Below, in pieces: positions 23,778 through 32,708 of a stretch of DNA of 47,487 nucleotides. Source of the DNA: Nitrosopumilaceae archaeon AB1(1) (GTDB lineage: Archaea > Thermoproteota > Nitrososphaeria > Nitrososphaerales > Nitrosopumilaceae); the NCBI GenBank assembly GCA_033471095.1, contig CP136752.1, forward strand, positions 416,765-464,251, written 5' to 3'. How positions within the stretch are numbered: the stretch's first letter is position 1; each line of letters starts with the position of its first letter. A program made the translations under genes and the position numbers. The notes beneath the pieces were generated by a model that worked only from the letters and a program-made list of their open reading frames with translations, did no database searches and was not told the DNA's origin.

Positions 23778-26549
23778 ATGAAGATGTATTATCTCATTAT
23801 TCTACTCATAATAGGAGTATCATCTGCGTTTGGACACCCATTTACTGAAGATACGAATCCATCGCATTCGGCTAATGTGCCAAGTGGGATTAAACAAATT
23901 ACGGTTACATACTCTGAATCCATTGATGAGGGATTTAGTGCACTAAAAGTTTTTGATAGTAATGGTAATCAGATTGATAATAAAGATTCAATGCATTACA
24001 AAGATGACAAGGCTCTAATCATCACTACTCCTCCACTAAGAGATGGCGTATATACTGTAACAAGTAAAGTACTCTCAAACATAGATGGACATTTAGTAAA
24101 TGACGCATTTGTGTTTGCCGTAGGAAATGTAATAATACCTGAAGAAGTTTTAACCACATCAAATAATTATGAAGTTATATCATTTCCAGAAGCAGGTGCT
24201 CGATTTCCTGGTCTTGTTGGACAGACTATCATACTTGGTGGTATTATTAGTAGTATTTTGATTTGGGTACCGTTTAGTAGAATGATAAAATTTGATAAAA
24301 AAGAGAATACACTACATAAAATATTTTCAAATAAAATGGTTGCGGTTTTAGGATTTGGATTAATACTAGTATTAATTTCTGATATACTCATGTTAGCAGT
24401 GCAGACAATTCGGCTAGATACATCTGCAATTAATGCAATACAAACTAATTTTGGAATGATATGGCTTGTACGTGTTATAATTACAGGGATATTATTTGCG
24501 CTTTGGTTTTGGATAGAGAGAAAACAAGTAATCAAAACTAGACACTGCTTTCCAATACTAGGAGCATCGCTAGTGCTGATTGCCACGACTACACTAATTA
24601 GTCACGGGGCAGCAAGTGAACAGATATCAGCTATGATTTTGGATTACATCCATAATCTAATAGCCGCTGTTTGGATCGGCGGTTTAGTGTTTTTTGGGTT
24701 TATCATACTACCAGTATTCAAAAGACTACCAGATGAACAAATAGACAAACTAATCAGGCAGATAATACCTAGATTTTCCATATTATTTACAGGATCCATT
24801 GCAGTGATTATATTTACCGGTCCCATACTATTATGGCTACTTGAAGATAATTTAGGACTAATTGTAGGATCAACATATGGATCACTAATAATTGCAAAGA
24901 TCATAATTGGTGTTATGATTATATCATTTGGTGGATATCATCAATTTATCATTCCAAAATTAAAGAATAATCTTGTAAAAAGAATGAAAAAAACATTAAA
25001 GATTGAAATATTTTTGGGTGTTGCAATATTATTCATAGTTGCGTTATTAACAAATGGTTCATTACCTGCCGGTGAGGTTGAAAGTTTCACTGTAAAATCA
25101 TCATATGGGTATAATGGTAAAATTTTAACAGGAGACGTTTTATTCAAATATGAAATTTATCCATTTATCCCAGGGAATAATGTAATTACTGTTACTGTCA
25201 CAGAACGTGACGGTACCCCGATTGAAGATTTAGAGGAGATTAAAATTAAGATATCAAATCCACAAAGAGGTATATCGCCTATCATTACAGATACTATTCA
25301 ACTAGATGAGGATACGTATCGTAGTAGTGTGATATTTGGATTTTCTGGTCTTTGGAATCTAGATATTGAGGCTAAACGGATAGCAGAGACAAATGAGGCA
25401 ATGAATGTAAAATTAATGATAAGACCACAACTGCAAGATTTACAATTTGAGATCATAGAATATGAATTACCCTTACCTGCTGGACCGAAGCATATCGTAT
25501 ATGACAAAGCTGGATCTTTTTGGTTGAGTGATTCTACTGCTCCAAGATTGTGGAAATTTACCCCTAGTACAAATGAATTTGAAATGTTTGAATTTGATGG
25601 AAGAACTAGTATTTTATTAGCAACTGATGGAACAAGCGTTTGGTTTTCAGATCCACCAATGAGTAGAATTGGTGTTTTGAATATAGATACAAGCAAGATA
25701 CAAACAATAGAGATTCCCAAACTCTTACCCCTAACAGAGCCATCTGTACCGATTGCTGTTGGTATTGATGGCAAATATGTTTGGGTGTCTGTAATTAATA
25801 AAAATACCATCCTAAGATACGATACAGAGTCTGAAGAGTTTGAAAAATATACAATTCCTACTGCAAAATCAGGACCATTTTCTATACTAGTAGATGAGTA
25901 TAATGATAGAGTTTGGTTTACAAGTACATCAGTAGGAAAGATTGGATTTATTGATAAAAAGGCAGATGAGATTATAGAGTTTACACCAGACTTTGATTTA
26001 CGTATACCAGAGGCCATATTACAAGATAATGATGGGAATTTTTGGATTGCAGAGCACGACATCAATGGCTCACTAGTGCGATTCAATGTGGCATTGGAGA
26101 GATTTCAGCGTATACCAATCACCGATTATAATGCTCTTGCAAACGGTATGACATTTGATAAATATCGTAATGTGTGGTTTGCTCAACATATAACAGATAA
26201 TCTAGGTGTGTATGATCCATATAATGATGTCATGACAGAAGTTGCAATTCCAACAAAAGAATCATGGGTACAATTTATGATCACAGATGACAAACAAAAT
26301 GTTTGGTTTGCTGAAGAAAAAGGAAACAGGATAGGAAAAATTGTGATTACAGAGTTGCCATCAAGTGAATCATTAGATATTGAAAAGTTAAATGATACAT
26401 TTGAAATAGATGATAATACCATTAGATATTCAGAGATTGCATTTCCAATAATGGCCATAGGTATTCTTGGCAGTGCCATTTTATTTACAAAGAGTGTACA
26501 AGATTTTAGAAAAAATAAAGAGACGATAATCATTAGAAATGATTCCTAA
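23778..26549 (+). CDS. CopC-CopD copper protein fused to a beta-propeller (Vgb-like)
   Basis: 923 residues in four parts. A signal peptide (1-19) leaves 'HPFTED' as mature N-terminus, as in CopC, where the N-terminal His binds copper. The CopC domain (to about 115) ends with the copper-site segment 'NIDGHLVNDAFVFAVG'. A CopD-like region (about 145-425) has roughly eight transmembrane helices, including 'DYIHNLIAAVWIGGLVFFG'. A long extracellular part follows, with at least five 'VWFS/FWIAE'-type repeats (about 565-870) typical of virginiamycin-lyase-like propellers, then a last membrane helix (about 893-909). It likely handles copper at the cell surface, fitting copper-dependent ammonia oxidisers. 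Confidence 0.85.
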   Translation: MKMYYLIILLIIGVSSAFGHPFTEDTNPSHSANVPSGIKQITVTYSESIDEGFSALKVFDSNGNQIDNKDSMHYKDDKALIITTPPLRDGVYTVTSKVLSNIDGHLVNDAFVFAVGNVIIPEEVLTTSNNYEVISFPEAGARFPGLVGQTIILGGIISSILIWVPFSRMIKFDKKENTLHKIFSNKMVAVLGFGLILVLISDILMLAVQTIRLDTSAINAIQTNFGMIWLVRVIITGILFALWFWIERKQVIKTRHCFPILGASLVLIATTTLISHGAASEQISAMILDYIHNLIAAVWIGGLVFFGFIILPVFKRLPDEQIDKLIRQIIPRFSILFTGSIAVIIFTGPILLWLLEDNLGLIVGSTYGSLIIAKIIIGVMIISFGGYHQFIIPKLKNNLVKRMKKTLKIEIFLGVAILFIVALLTNGSLPAGEVESFTVKSSYGYNGKILTGDVLFKYEIYPFIPGNNVITVTVTERDGTPIEDLEEIKIKISNPQRGISPIITDTIQLDEDTYRSSVIFGFSGLWNLDIEAKRIAETNEAMNVKLMIRPQLQDLQFEIIEYELPLPAGPKHIVYDKAGSFWLSDSTAPRLWKFTPSTNEFEMFEFDGRTSILLATDGTSVWFSDPPMSRIGVLNIDTSKIQTIEIPKLLPLTEPSVPIAVGIDGKYVWVSVINKNTILRYDTESEEFEKYTIPTAKSGPFSILVDEYNDRVWFTSTSVGKIGFIDKKADEIIEFTPDFDLRIPEAILQDNDGNFWIAEHDINGSLVRFNVALERFQRIPITDYNALANGMTFDKYRNVWFAQHITDNLGVYDPYNDVMTEVAIPTKESWVQFMITDDKQNVWFAEEKGNRIGKIVITELPSSESLDIEKLNDTFEIDDNTIRYSEIAFPIMAIGILGSAILFTKSVQDFRKNKETIIIRNDS

Positions 26550-26608
26550 TCTCATTGTATAATGTCTCTAGCTGAATATTTAGTATTAATACAACTCTGC
26601 CTCAAAAT

Positions 26609-27484
26609 TTATTTTAGAAATTTTTTATTCACTTTTAGATATTTGGAAATAAACCATTTTACAAATATCATCTCGTTTTTTTTCAAATATGAAGATTCTA
26701 ACTTGTTAATGTATGTGTATTTTTCTTTTGGTTCAACATTTAACATTGGATAATTATTCCTATTTAGAATAAAGAGGATTAATAGCCTTCCAATTCGTCC
26801 ATTTCCATCAATAAATGGATGAATTAATTCAAATCTTAAATGAAATCTTGCTGATAATTCAACTGAATTCATTATTTTCTTTTCTTTATTATACCACTTT
26901 ATCAAACCATGCATTTCCTCTGAAACATCAGGCCATAAAACATACTTTGTTTTCCCCAAGTACGGTTGTACATTGTTTCTTCTAAAATCTCCTGCATTAT
27001 TGGTATCGGTTTTTTGAAACAATGTATCATGCCATCTCAATATCAACTGTGCAGTAATATCATTATCTTGACTTAACATTTCATCAAATAATTTTTCAAA
27101 CTGTTGTGCTTCTATAACATCCTCTAATAGAATATCTTTGGGAGATAAACCAGTCTCTAAGAGTTTACGAGTCTGAGTGAATGTCATAGTGCTCCCCTCA
27201 ATTTTTTGAGTACTAAAAGTATGAATTATTTTGAAAGCATGGGTTTCCTCTTTTAAAATTTTTTTATCTACATCTACGATATATTTAGAATAATTTTTAT
27301 GTATTTTTTCAATCAAAATTACTTTATCTTCTCTATAACATTTCAAATCAAAGTCCATTTTTTGCGTTTCGATGTCTTTGGGGATTTTATCACCTAGATA
27401 TTTTTGTCTAGGATTATTCCTAGATGAATACTTGAGATAATAGAGATTGTGTCCTTTATTTTTTCGTTTAATCAAACTTACCAT
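26609..27484 (-). CDS. Fic family protein (class II, predicted AMP transferase)
   Basis: 291 residues. The catalytic loop 'HPFIDGNGRIGRLL' fits HPFx(D/E)GNGRxxR. Upstream, 'TQKIEGS' (about residue 92) fits the inhibitory helix (S/T)xxxE(G/N), so the enzyme is probably self-inhibited (class II). The N-terminal part (about 1-60) is basic and may be a small binding domain. Fic proteins transfer AMP to target hydroxyls; the target is unknown. It is preceded by an 11-bp inverted repeat straddling its promoter and lies with PIN and HNH-HIT genes in an accessory patch. Confidence 0.9.
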   Translation of the reverse strand: MVSLIKRKNKGHNLYYLKYSSRNNPRQKYLGDKIPKDIETQKMDFDLKCYREDKVILIEKIHKNYSKYIVDVDKKILKEETHAFKIIHTFSTQKIEGSTMTFTQTRKLLETGLSPKDILLEDVIEAQQFEKLFDEMLSQDNDITAQLILRWHDTLFQKTDTNNAGDFRRNNVQPYLGKTKYVLWPDVSEEMHGLIKWYNKEKKIMNSVELSARFHLRFELIHPFIDGNGRIGRLLILFILNRNNYPMLNVEPKEKYTYINKLESSYLKKNEMIFVKWFISKYLKVNKKFLK

Positions 27485-27493
27485 GATTCATCA

Positions 27494-27543
27494 TGTCACC
27501 ACAATAATATAAAATTAACAAATCTATTGAGTTTGTGGTGACA
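27494..27543. promoter_or_regulatory. 11-bp inverted repeat flanking the fic promoter
   Basis: TGTCACCACAA (27494-27504) and TTGTGGTGACA (27533-27543) are perfect complements separated by 28 bases. The TATA-like element of the fic gene (TTTTATATTATT on the minus strand, about 27503-27514) lies between the arms, and the near arm is 10 bases from the fic ATG. The arms are GC-richer than the background. This is a good operator candidate. Confidence 0.6.
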
Positions 27544-27871
27544 AACAGGTACAATGAGGACAGTATTAAATCATCAAAGCTCTCTTTTTGTAATGTTTTG
27601 AGATATGAGAATTGGATTTATTAATTTACGTATTGATAACACCAACATCATATTGATTTGCCATACAAATACTAACATTAGTCATATTTTAAACAAAACT
27701 GATCTTCAAATTATACACTTTACTTAAAAATCTATTATTATTGTTTTATTCACATCAATTATAATTGTGATTATTATGTTGTATAAAATTTATGTAATTA
27801 TTTAAGTAATTTTATTGAATAATTCATTAAATATAACACTAGTCAAATAATTTTTTAGTTCTATCCAATAA
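27544..27871. other. AT-rich gap between fic and the PIN gene, no gene seen
   Basis: About 330 bases of very AT-rich sequence with stops in all frames. I see no ORF, tRNA or clear repeat beyond the fic operator at its left edge. It may hold the remains of a lost gene. Confidence 0.4.
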
Positions 27872-28594
27872 TTAATGAATATATTTGATGGATGGACAGC
27901 GTATACGTATGGAATGTTCACTCATTATTGATTGTACTTCTAAGAAACCTGTATCTCTAGTATAAAATTCAACCATTGTCTTACAATCAGATGTAGCGAT
28001 GGCAGTCGATAATATAATACGATCATTATGTCCTATTAACGCATAAGATAAATGAGTTTTCAAATGTTTTTGTGTTTTTTTTGATAAATTATATTCATGC
28101 TTTGCATTTTCTTTTTCATTACCTAATTTGATATTGGGTTTTACCCGTTTTTTAAATAAAAATTCACACTTTATTTTAGATGTTTTAACTCGATTCTCAG
28201 CATCCATGATAGTTTTACTAATTTTCTTTTTTACAAGTGTTTTATGTTTAGACTTCCAATATGCATCATCACATATTTTATTAACAATTCGCAAATGTTT
28301 TTTATCATCTTTTAGGGTACGAATTTGAAAATTTTTACATATAACTTCAAATATTTGAATATCTTTTTTGTTCAAATTTTGTTTTAACTCGAATTTTATT
28401 GTGTCTGTTATGAATACACCTTTTTGAGTCATATCTTTAGATATTGATGAAGTTATGTGTTTGATAGAACCCGGATCAATACCATGTAAAAATCTATGAT
28501 TTTTGGGGAATAGGGACATAAGAATATTTGTATCTATTATCATGATTGTCTTTGTACAATCCAAAGCATTCACGTTTGTTTGGTTTTTTGTCAC
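27872..28594 (-). CDS. PIN-domain-like ribonuclease
   Basis: 240 residues. The PIN acidic residues appear in order: Asp in 'MIIDTNILMSL' (about 21), Glu in 'TIKFELKQ' (about 68), Asp in 'GHNDRIILSTAI' (about 190) and Asp in 'FYTRDTGFLEVQ' (about 212). A long Lys-rich insertion (about 85-175) separates the halves and makes it larger than toxin VapC proteins. It is probably a metal-dependent RNase; its target is unknown. No antitoxin-sized ORF adjoins it. The start is a GTG at 28594, but the ATG at 28543 just before the first PIN strand is also plausible. It is divergent from the HNH-HIT gene. Confidence 0.75.
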   Translation of the reverse strand: MTKNQTNVNALDCTKTIMIIDTNILMSLFPKNHRFLHGIDPGSIKHITSSISKDMTQKGVFITDTIKFELKQNLNKKDIQIFEVICKNFQIRTLKDDKKHLRIVNKICDDAYWKSKHKTLVKKKISKTIMDAENRVKTSKIKCEFLFKKRVKPNIKLGNEKENAKHEYNLSKKTQKHLKTHLSYALIGHNDRIILSTAIATSDCKTMVEFYTRDTGFLEVQSIMSEHSIRIRCPSIKYIH

Positions 28595-28735
28595 AAATTT
28601 AGATCTCAGTATATGTTAAAAATAATTCTATATGCATATGGAAGAATCCATGAAAATATGATTCGCTTGGAGTTTTACAATATCAAAGATATGTCAGAAA
28701 AAATATTAAAGCAGTACGCTTATTTATAAAACATA

Positions 28736-29641
28736 TTGGATTTTAATGCACTTGAAAATTTTATAAAAAACACAATGAAACTAACACACATTTATCAACC
28801 TCTTATGATAAAGACCCTTTTAGAACACAGTAATAAAGCAACAGTAGAAGACATTGCAAAAAAATTTCTAGATAATGATAAATCACAATTAGAGTATTAT
28901 AAAAAAATAACAAAGAGATGGCCACACATCACATTAAAACGACACAAAGTAATTAGTTATGAAAAAGAAACCTATACCCTATTACTTGATGATCATATTA
29001 CCAATAAAGAAAAAAATAGATTGATTGAGCTCTGTGATTGTAGACTACAAGAATTTGTTGATGGTAATCCTATGATCATTAATGCGCGTAATATAGATAA
29101 TAGAATCGTAAGTGGAAGTCTCAGATATGATGTATTCGCAAAGTCTAAAACGAGATGTGTAGCTTGTGGAATATCTACATTTAATTCCTCACTTCATGTT
29201 GATCATATATTCCCAATTAGTCGAGGTGGTAAAACGAAGATTGATAATCTACAGGCATTATGCTACAAATGTAATACAGAAAAAGGGAATCGAGATGACA
29301 CCGATTTTATAAAATGGGATAATAGGCTCAAATATAGAAATGTAAAATGTACATTATGTAAGATAACAGAGCCGATAAAAGAAAATAATATGGCTCAAGC
29401 TGTATATGTTATAGATACAGATATCAAATTACATTCAATGGTAATACCAAAAAGACATGTGGATACGTTTATTGATTTGATACCAGCGGAAAGACATCTA
29501 TGTCTTGAATTGGTAGATTTGTTAAAGGAAGATATTTTAGTAAAAGATAAGACAGTCAATAAATTTCATGTAAGTTTTGATTCTACAGGCAATAAAACTA
29601 CACCTCATTGTTGTATAAATATAATCCCAAATCGTCAATAG
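28736..29641 (+). CDS. HNH endonuclease fused to a degenerate HIT-like domain
   Basis: 301 residues. The N-terminal 110 are helical and possibly DNA-binding. The HNH domain (about 135-190) has 'TRCVACG', 'LHVDHIFPISRGG' and 'NLQALCYKCNTEKGNR', with intact metal and zinc residues. A HIT-like domain follows (about 205-300): 'CTLCKI', 'LHSMVIPKRHVDTFIDLIP', and 'PHCCINIIP', where HIT proteins have HxHxH; the second and third His are Cys and Asn. The first listed codon is TTG at 28736, but a TATA box (TTTATAAA, 28723-28730) would place the transcript start near 28750 and favour the ATG at 28775. Confidence 0.78.
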   Translation: MDFNALENFIKNTMKLTHIYQPLMIKTLLEHSNKATVEDIAKKFLDNDKSQLEYYKKITKRWPHITLKRHKVISYEKETYTLLLDDHITNKEKNRLIELCDCRLQEFVDGNPMIINARNIDNRIVSGSLRYDVFAKSKTRCVACGISTFNSSLHVDHIFPISRGGKTKIDNLQALCYKCNTEKGNRDDTDFIKWDNRLKYRNVKCTLCKITEPIKENNMAQAVYVIDTDIKLHSMVIPKRHVDTFIDLIPAERHLCLELVDLLKEDILVKDKTVNKFHVSFDSTGNKTTPHCCINIIPNRQ

Positions 29642-29731
29642 TGCTGAATTATATCAATGAAAATTATAATTTGTATTTAAGTATAATAAATGATCAAAAC
29701 CCAAATAAAAAGACTTGATATATAATTAATT

Positions 29732-30988
29732 ATGAAGAGCCTGTACATTCTAGCACTAGTCATCATATTCACACAAGCATATGCTTGGGGTCATGGAGTT
29801 GATGTGGATTATGCAACGGAGACACTAGATGGGGAATCTGTTATGGTATCTGTAGATGTGTTTGTGGATGAGTTTGGTGTTCCGGCTAGAATTATAACTT
29901 CTATAGATCAAGACGATATACCTGTATCGGCATTATTTCATATGAATATGATATATCAAGACATGGAAATTTTTACAAATAATTTTCAAATTAATGGTTC
30001 ATTGATTTTAAATGGTAATGACATTGTACGTCTAAATAAAGAAACTCAAAATATAATATCATTAGACGAGTTGGGATACGGCAAATATCATTTTGAAATA
30101 AATATCACTGAAATTAATGATATAAAAATTATCAATACAAAAAAACATACTTTAGATGTTAGCAAGGCAGGATACACCACAAATGGATTATTTACAATAA
30201 AATCATACTTTGATAAAATTACAGACATTAGTTATTCACCTGAAGATAATTCCATAACAATAAGAATGCCATTTAATTGGAAAGAGCGAGCCATATCACA
30301 CATACCAATCGTTCATGTTGAAGTACAATTTCCAAAAAACTTTACTCAATTTATGCACCCTGGATACTCTGGAATGGTTAATGGTGTAGAGTTGTTTAAA
30401 TCATCTATTAATTTAGATGATTTTACACTAGAGGATTGTAGAATAGTACATTTTATTTTAGCAAATGATCATATACAAGTTGTAAAGAATGGTATGGAAT
30501 CAAAATTTTCCGGTTACATGGAGTTTACCTTGACTGGAAATGAGGAGATACAATTCCCACTGACAGCTATCACACGGAACGAAGAATTTCAAGTAGATCT
30601 CACAATATCACCAATGAGTTTAGAGCCTAATGAGGAGATACTATTCATACTTACATTCAGAGATCCACAAACTGGTTACACACTTCGACAAACCTCATAT
30701 GATTTTAAAATTATTCAAAATGACGTAACCATTTATGAAAAATCTAGTTCTGCTATAGTGGGTGGCTCATTTGAAAAATTCACATTTGCAGAGGGGCAGA
30801 GCGGACCAATTCGAATTAGTGTTGACAACATCAGAGGAACGAATAATGGTGTAGAGTTTGGATTAGTAGTAGTTCCAGAATTCGGCCCTCTGGCTATAAT
30901 CATACTAGGTATTGCTATTCTTGGAATTATAATTATTAGATTACCATTTTTTCATTCAAGATTAAACTCAATAATGCAGCCCGTGTAA
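29732..30988 (+). CDS. PEFG-CTERM surface protein
   Basis: 418 residues. A signal peptide (about 1-19, ending 'AYAWG') precedes a long beta-rich extracellular region. The C-terminus has the sorting signal 'VVPEFGPLAIIILG' followed by a hydrophobic helix and a short basic tail, which is the PEFG-CTERM motif processed by archaeosortases in thaumarchaea. The function of the exposed part is unknown. 'MHPGYSGMV' and 'HGVDVDYA' contain His and acidic residues, but metal binding is only a guess. Its 3' end overlaps pyrB by 53 bases in convergent orientation, the longest overlap in the window. Confidence 0.8.
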   Translation: MKSLYILALVIIFTQAYAWGHGVDVDYATETLDGESVMVSVDVFVDEFGVPARIITSIDQDDIPVSALFHMNMIYQDMEIFTNNFQINGSLILNGNDIVRLNKETQNIISLDELGYGKYHFEINITEINDIKIINTKKHTLDVSKAGYTTNGLFTIKSYFDKITDISYSPEDNSITIRMPFNWKERAISHIPIVHVEVQFPKNFTQFMHPGYSGMVNGVELFKSSINLDDFTLEDCRIVHFILANDHIQVVKNGMESKFSGYMEFTLTGNEEIQFPLTAITRNEEFQVDLTISPMSLEPNEEILFILTFRDPQTGYTLRQTSYDFKIIQNDVTIYEKSSSAIVGGSFEKFTFAEGQSGPIRISVDNIRGTNNGVEFGLVVVPEFGPLAIIILGIAILGIIIIRLPFFHSRLNSIMQPV

Positions 30989-31853
30989 ATTTACCATATT
31001 CAGCTTGCAAAAAATATTTTGCGTGAGGGCTAGAATCCACATCTAATGATATTTCATCTATTCTTGGTAGAGGGTGCATAATTGTTGCATTAGATTGCAT
31101 TCTTTTGGTCATCTCTAGATCAATGATATAACTTCCCTTTACTTTTTGATACTCTTCTTCATCAGGGAATCTCTCCTTTTGTATTCTAGTAACGTATAGT
31201 ACGTCTAAATCATCCACATATTCTTCAAGACTTGTAGATTCAGTATAGGACATATTCAAATCATATATAGAATCTGAGCGAATTTTCAATGATTCAGGGG
31301 ATATCAGATGAAGATTGACATTATAATTACTCAATGCGTATAATAGAGAATATACTGTTCTACCATATTTTAGATCCCCAATGATTCCTATGTTTAACCC
31401 ATCAATTTTTTTATGTAATTTTTGCATAGTGAATAGATCTTGTATTGCTTGTGTTGGATGTTCCTCAGTACCACTTCCTGCATTAATTATTGGTGTTGTT
31501 GATATCTCGGATGCAAATTTACTAGAACCGTCAAGTGGATGTCGAAGAACTAGTACGTCACAGTATAATGATACCATACGTATGGTATCTGCTAGACTCT
31601 CACCTTTTTGAGCAGATGAAGAGTCAATATCAGCAATGCCCAAAGAGGTACCACCTAAAAGTGACATTGCAGCTTCAAAACTAAGACGTGTTCTAGTACT
31701 AGGTTCAAAAAATAGATAGCCCAGGGTCTTTCCTCGTACTATTTCTCTGCGTTGATCTGGTGACATTGCAAGTATTTTTTCAGTGGCAGAAAATATTTTC
31801 TGAAAATCATTTTTTGATAAATCCTTTATGGATACTAAATTTGTAATTACCAT
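30936..31853 (-). CDS. pyrB: Aspartate carbamoyltransferase, catalytic chain
   Basis: About 305 residues from the ATG at 31853 (an upstream in-frame ATG at 31886 lies within the promoter). The carbamoyl phosphate motif 'FEPSTRTRLSFE', the 'HPTQAIQDL' motif and 'MHPLPRIDEI' are all intact. It makes carbamoyl aspartate in pyrimidine synthesis. The regulatory chain gene pyrI is divergent, 39 bases away, instead of downstream as in many archaea. TATA boxes for both directions fill the gap. The 3' end lies antisense to the PEFG gene. Confidence 0.94.
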   Translation of the reverse strand: MVITNLVSIKDLSKNDFQKIFSATEKILAMSPDQRREIVRGKTLGYLFFEPSTRTRLSFEAAMSLLGGTSLGIADIDSSSAQKGESLADTIRMVSLYCDVLVLRHPLDGSSKFASEISTTPIINAGSGTEEHPTQAIQDLFTMQKLHKKIDGLNIGIIGDLKYGRTVYSLLYALSNYNVNLHLISPESLKIRSDSIYDLNMSYTESTSLEEYVDDLDVLYVTRIQKERFPDEEEYQKVKGSYIIDLEMTKRMQSNATIMHPLPRIDEISLDVDSSPHAKYFLQAEYGKFTRAALLSLILNEKMVI

Positions 31854-31861
31854 ACTCAATG

Positions 31862-31883
31862 ATATATAATGGTATAATATATA
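31862..31883. promoter_or_regulatory. Back-to-back TATA boxes of pyrB and pyrI
   Basis: ATATATAA (31862-31869) is 24-31 bases before the pyrI ATG. ATATATTAT on the minus strand (31875-31883) is 22-30 bases before the pyrB ATG. Both spacings fit leaderless transcription, and they support the shorter pyrB start. Confidence 0.5.
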
Positions 31884-31892
31884 CAATATTCC

Positions 31893-32354
31893 ATGCTGGA
31901 ATCAGATCTTATAGTTCGGCGAATAAAGGAGGGTACAGTAATTGATCATGTGGCTAAAGGTAAAGGATTGCAGGTTGTATCAGCTCTTGATATTACAGGC
32001 TCTAATGGTCATCTAATCACTATAGCTTTGAATGTACCAAGTAGTAAGCATAGCAAGAAAGATATTATAAAAATTGAAGATCAGTTTCTAAAAGCTGATG
32101 AGACAAACAAGTTGGCAGTGATTGCTCCAACATGTACTATCAATATTATTAGAGATTACAAACTTGTGGAAAAACATAGAGTAGAAATTCCAGATATAAT
32201 AGAGAACATATTTGCATGTTCAAATCCAGATTGTGTTACTAATAGTACAGAACAGATAAAACCCGTAATGGATGTCGTAGAAAAATCTAAACGAATTTTG
32301 AAATGCCGTTATTGTAGTAGAATATTAGATATGGACAATATGAAATATATCTAA
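31893..32354 (+). CDS. pyrI: Aspartate carbamoyltransferase, regulatory chain
   Basis: 153 residues. The N-terminal allosteric domain has 'LIVRRIKEGTVIDHV' and 'KDIIKIEDQ'. The C-terminal zinc domain has 'CSNPDC' and, about 30 residues later, 'CRYCSRIL', giving the four-cysteine site. It binds nucleotides and tunes PyrB. The gene is divergent from pyrB and shares its 39-base promoter region. It converges on atpK with an oligo-A/T stretch between. Confidence 0.94.
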   Translation: MLESDLIVRRIKEGTVIDHVAKGKGLQVVSALDITGSNGHLITIALNVPSSKHSKKDIIKIEDQFLKADETNKLAVIAPTCTINIIRDYKLVEKHRVEIPDIIENIFACSNPDCVTNSTEQIKPVMDVVEKSKRILKCRYCSRILDMDNMKYI

Positions 32355-32358
32355 ATTG

Positions 32359-32372
32359 AAAAAAAAGAAAAA
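32359..32372 (-). terminator. T-tract terminator after atpK
   Basis: On the minus strand, T5 and T8 runs separated by one C lie immediately after the atpK stop codon (plus-strand A8-G-A5, 32359-32372). Confidence 0.45.
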
Positions 32373-32675
32373 TTATTGTCCTAGAATGATAAACATCATG
32401 ACTATACCATAAATGGCGATTGATTCTACCATACCGATAAAGATGAATACTTTGGATTGAAGTTGAGGGTTTTCACTAATTACAGCTAAACCTGCAGAAC
32501 CTACACTGCCAAGACCTAAACCTGCACCAAGTGCGGCAAGACCAAAAGCTAAACCTGCTCCTAATAGTTGCAAACCAGAGGCGCCACTAGAACCATCATC
32601 TTGTCCATATGCGATACTGCCAATTCCAGTCAAGGAAAATGCCATTACAGCAAGTAAAATAGCAATTTTATTCAT
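32373..32675 (-). CDS. atpK: A-type ATP synthase proteolipid subunit K (c-ring)
   Basis: 100 residues: an N-terminal signal-like helix (about 4-23), then a two-helix hairpin. The first helix is Gly/Ala-rich ('GLAFGLAALGAGLGLGSVG'). The second has the ion-binding glutamate in 'MVESIAIYGIVMMF' (about residue 84). It forms the membrane rotor ring. It is separated from the E-A-B-D block by bluB. A TATA box placed for leaderless transcription (32701-32708) shows it has its own promoter, which allows higher expression of this multi-copy subunit. Confidence 0.9.
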   Translation of the reverse strand: MNKIAILLAVMAFSLTGIGSIAYGQDDGSSGASGLQLLGAGLAFGLAALGAGLGLGSVGSAGLAVISENPQLQSKVFIFIGMVESIAIYGIVMMFIILGQ

Positions 32676-32700
32676 TATATTTGAAAGCCTAGAGAATCCA

Positions 32701-32708
32701 TATTTAAA
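32701..32708 (-). promoter_or_regulatory. TATA box of atpK
   Basis: TTTAAATA on the minus strand lies 26-33 bases before the atpK ATG, the spacing of a leaderless archaeal promoter. Confidence 0.5.

Noticed and set aside
25298-26086. 262-codon ORF antisense to the CopC-CopD fusion
   Set aside because: Ser/Ile-rich low-information sequence lying entirely inside a clear gene on the other strand.
27544-27871. Mobile element or attachment site beside the Fic-PIN-HNH island
   Set aside because: No terminal repeats, target duplication, tRNA end, integrase or transposase could be seen.
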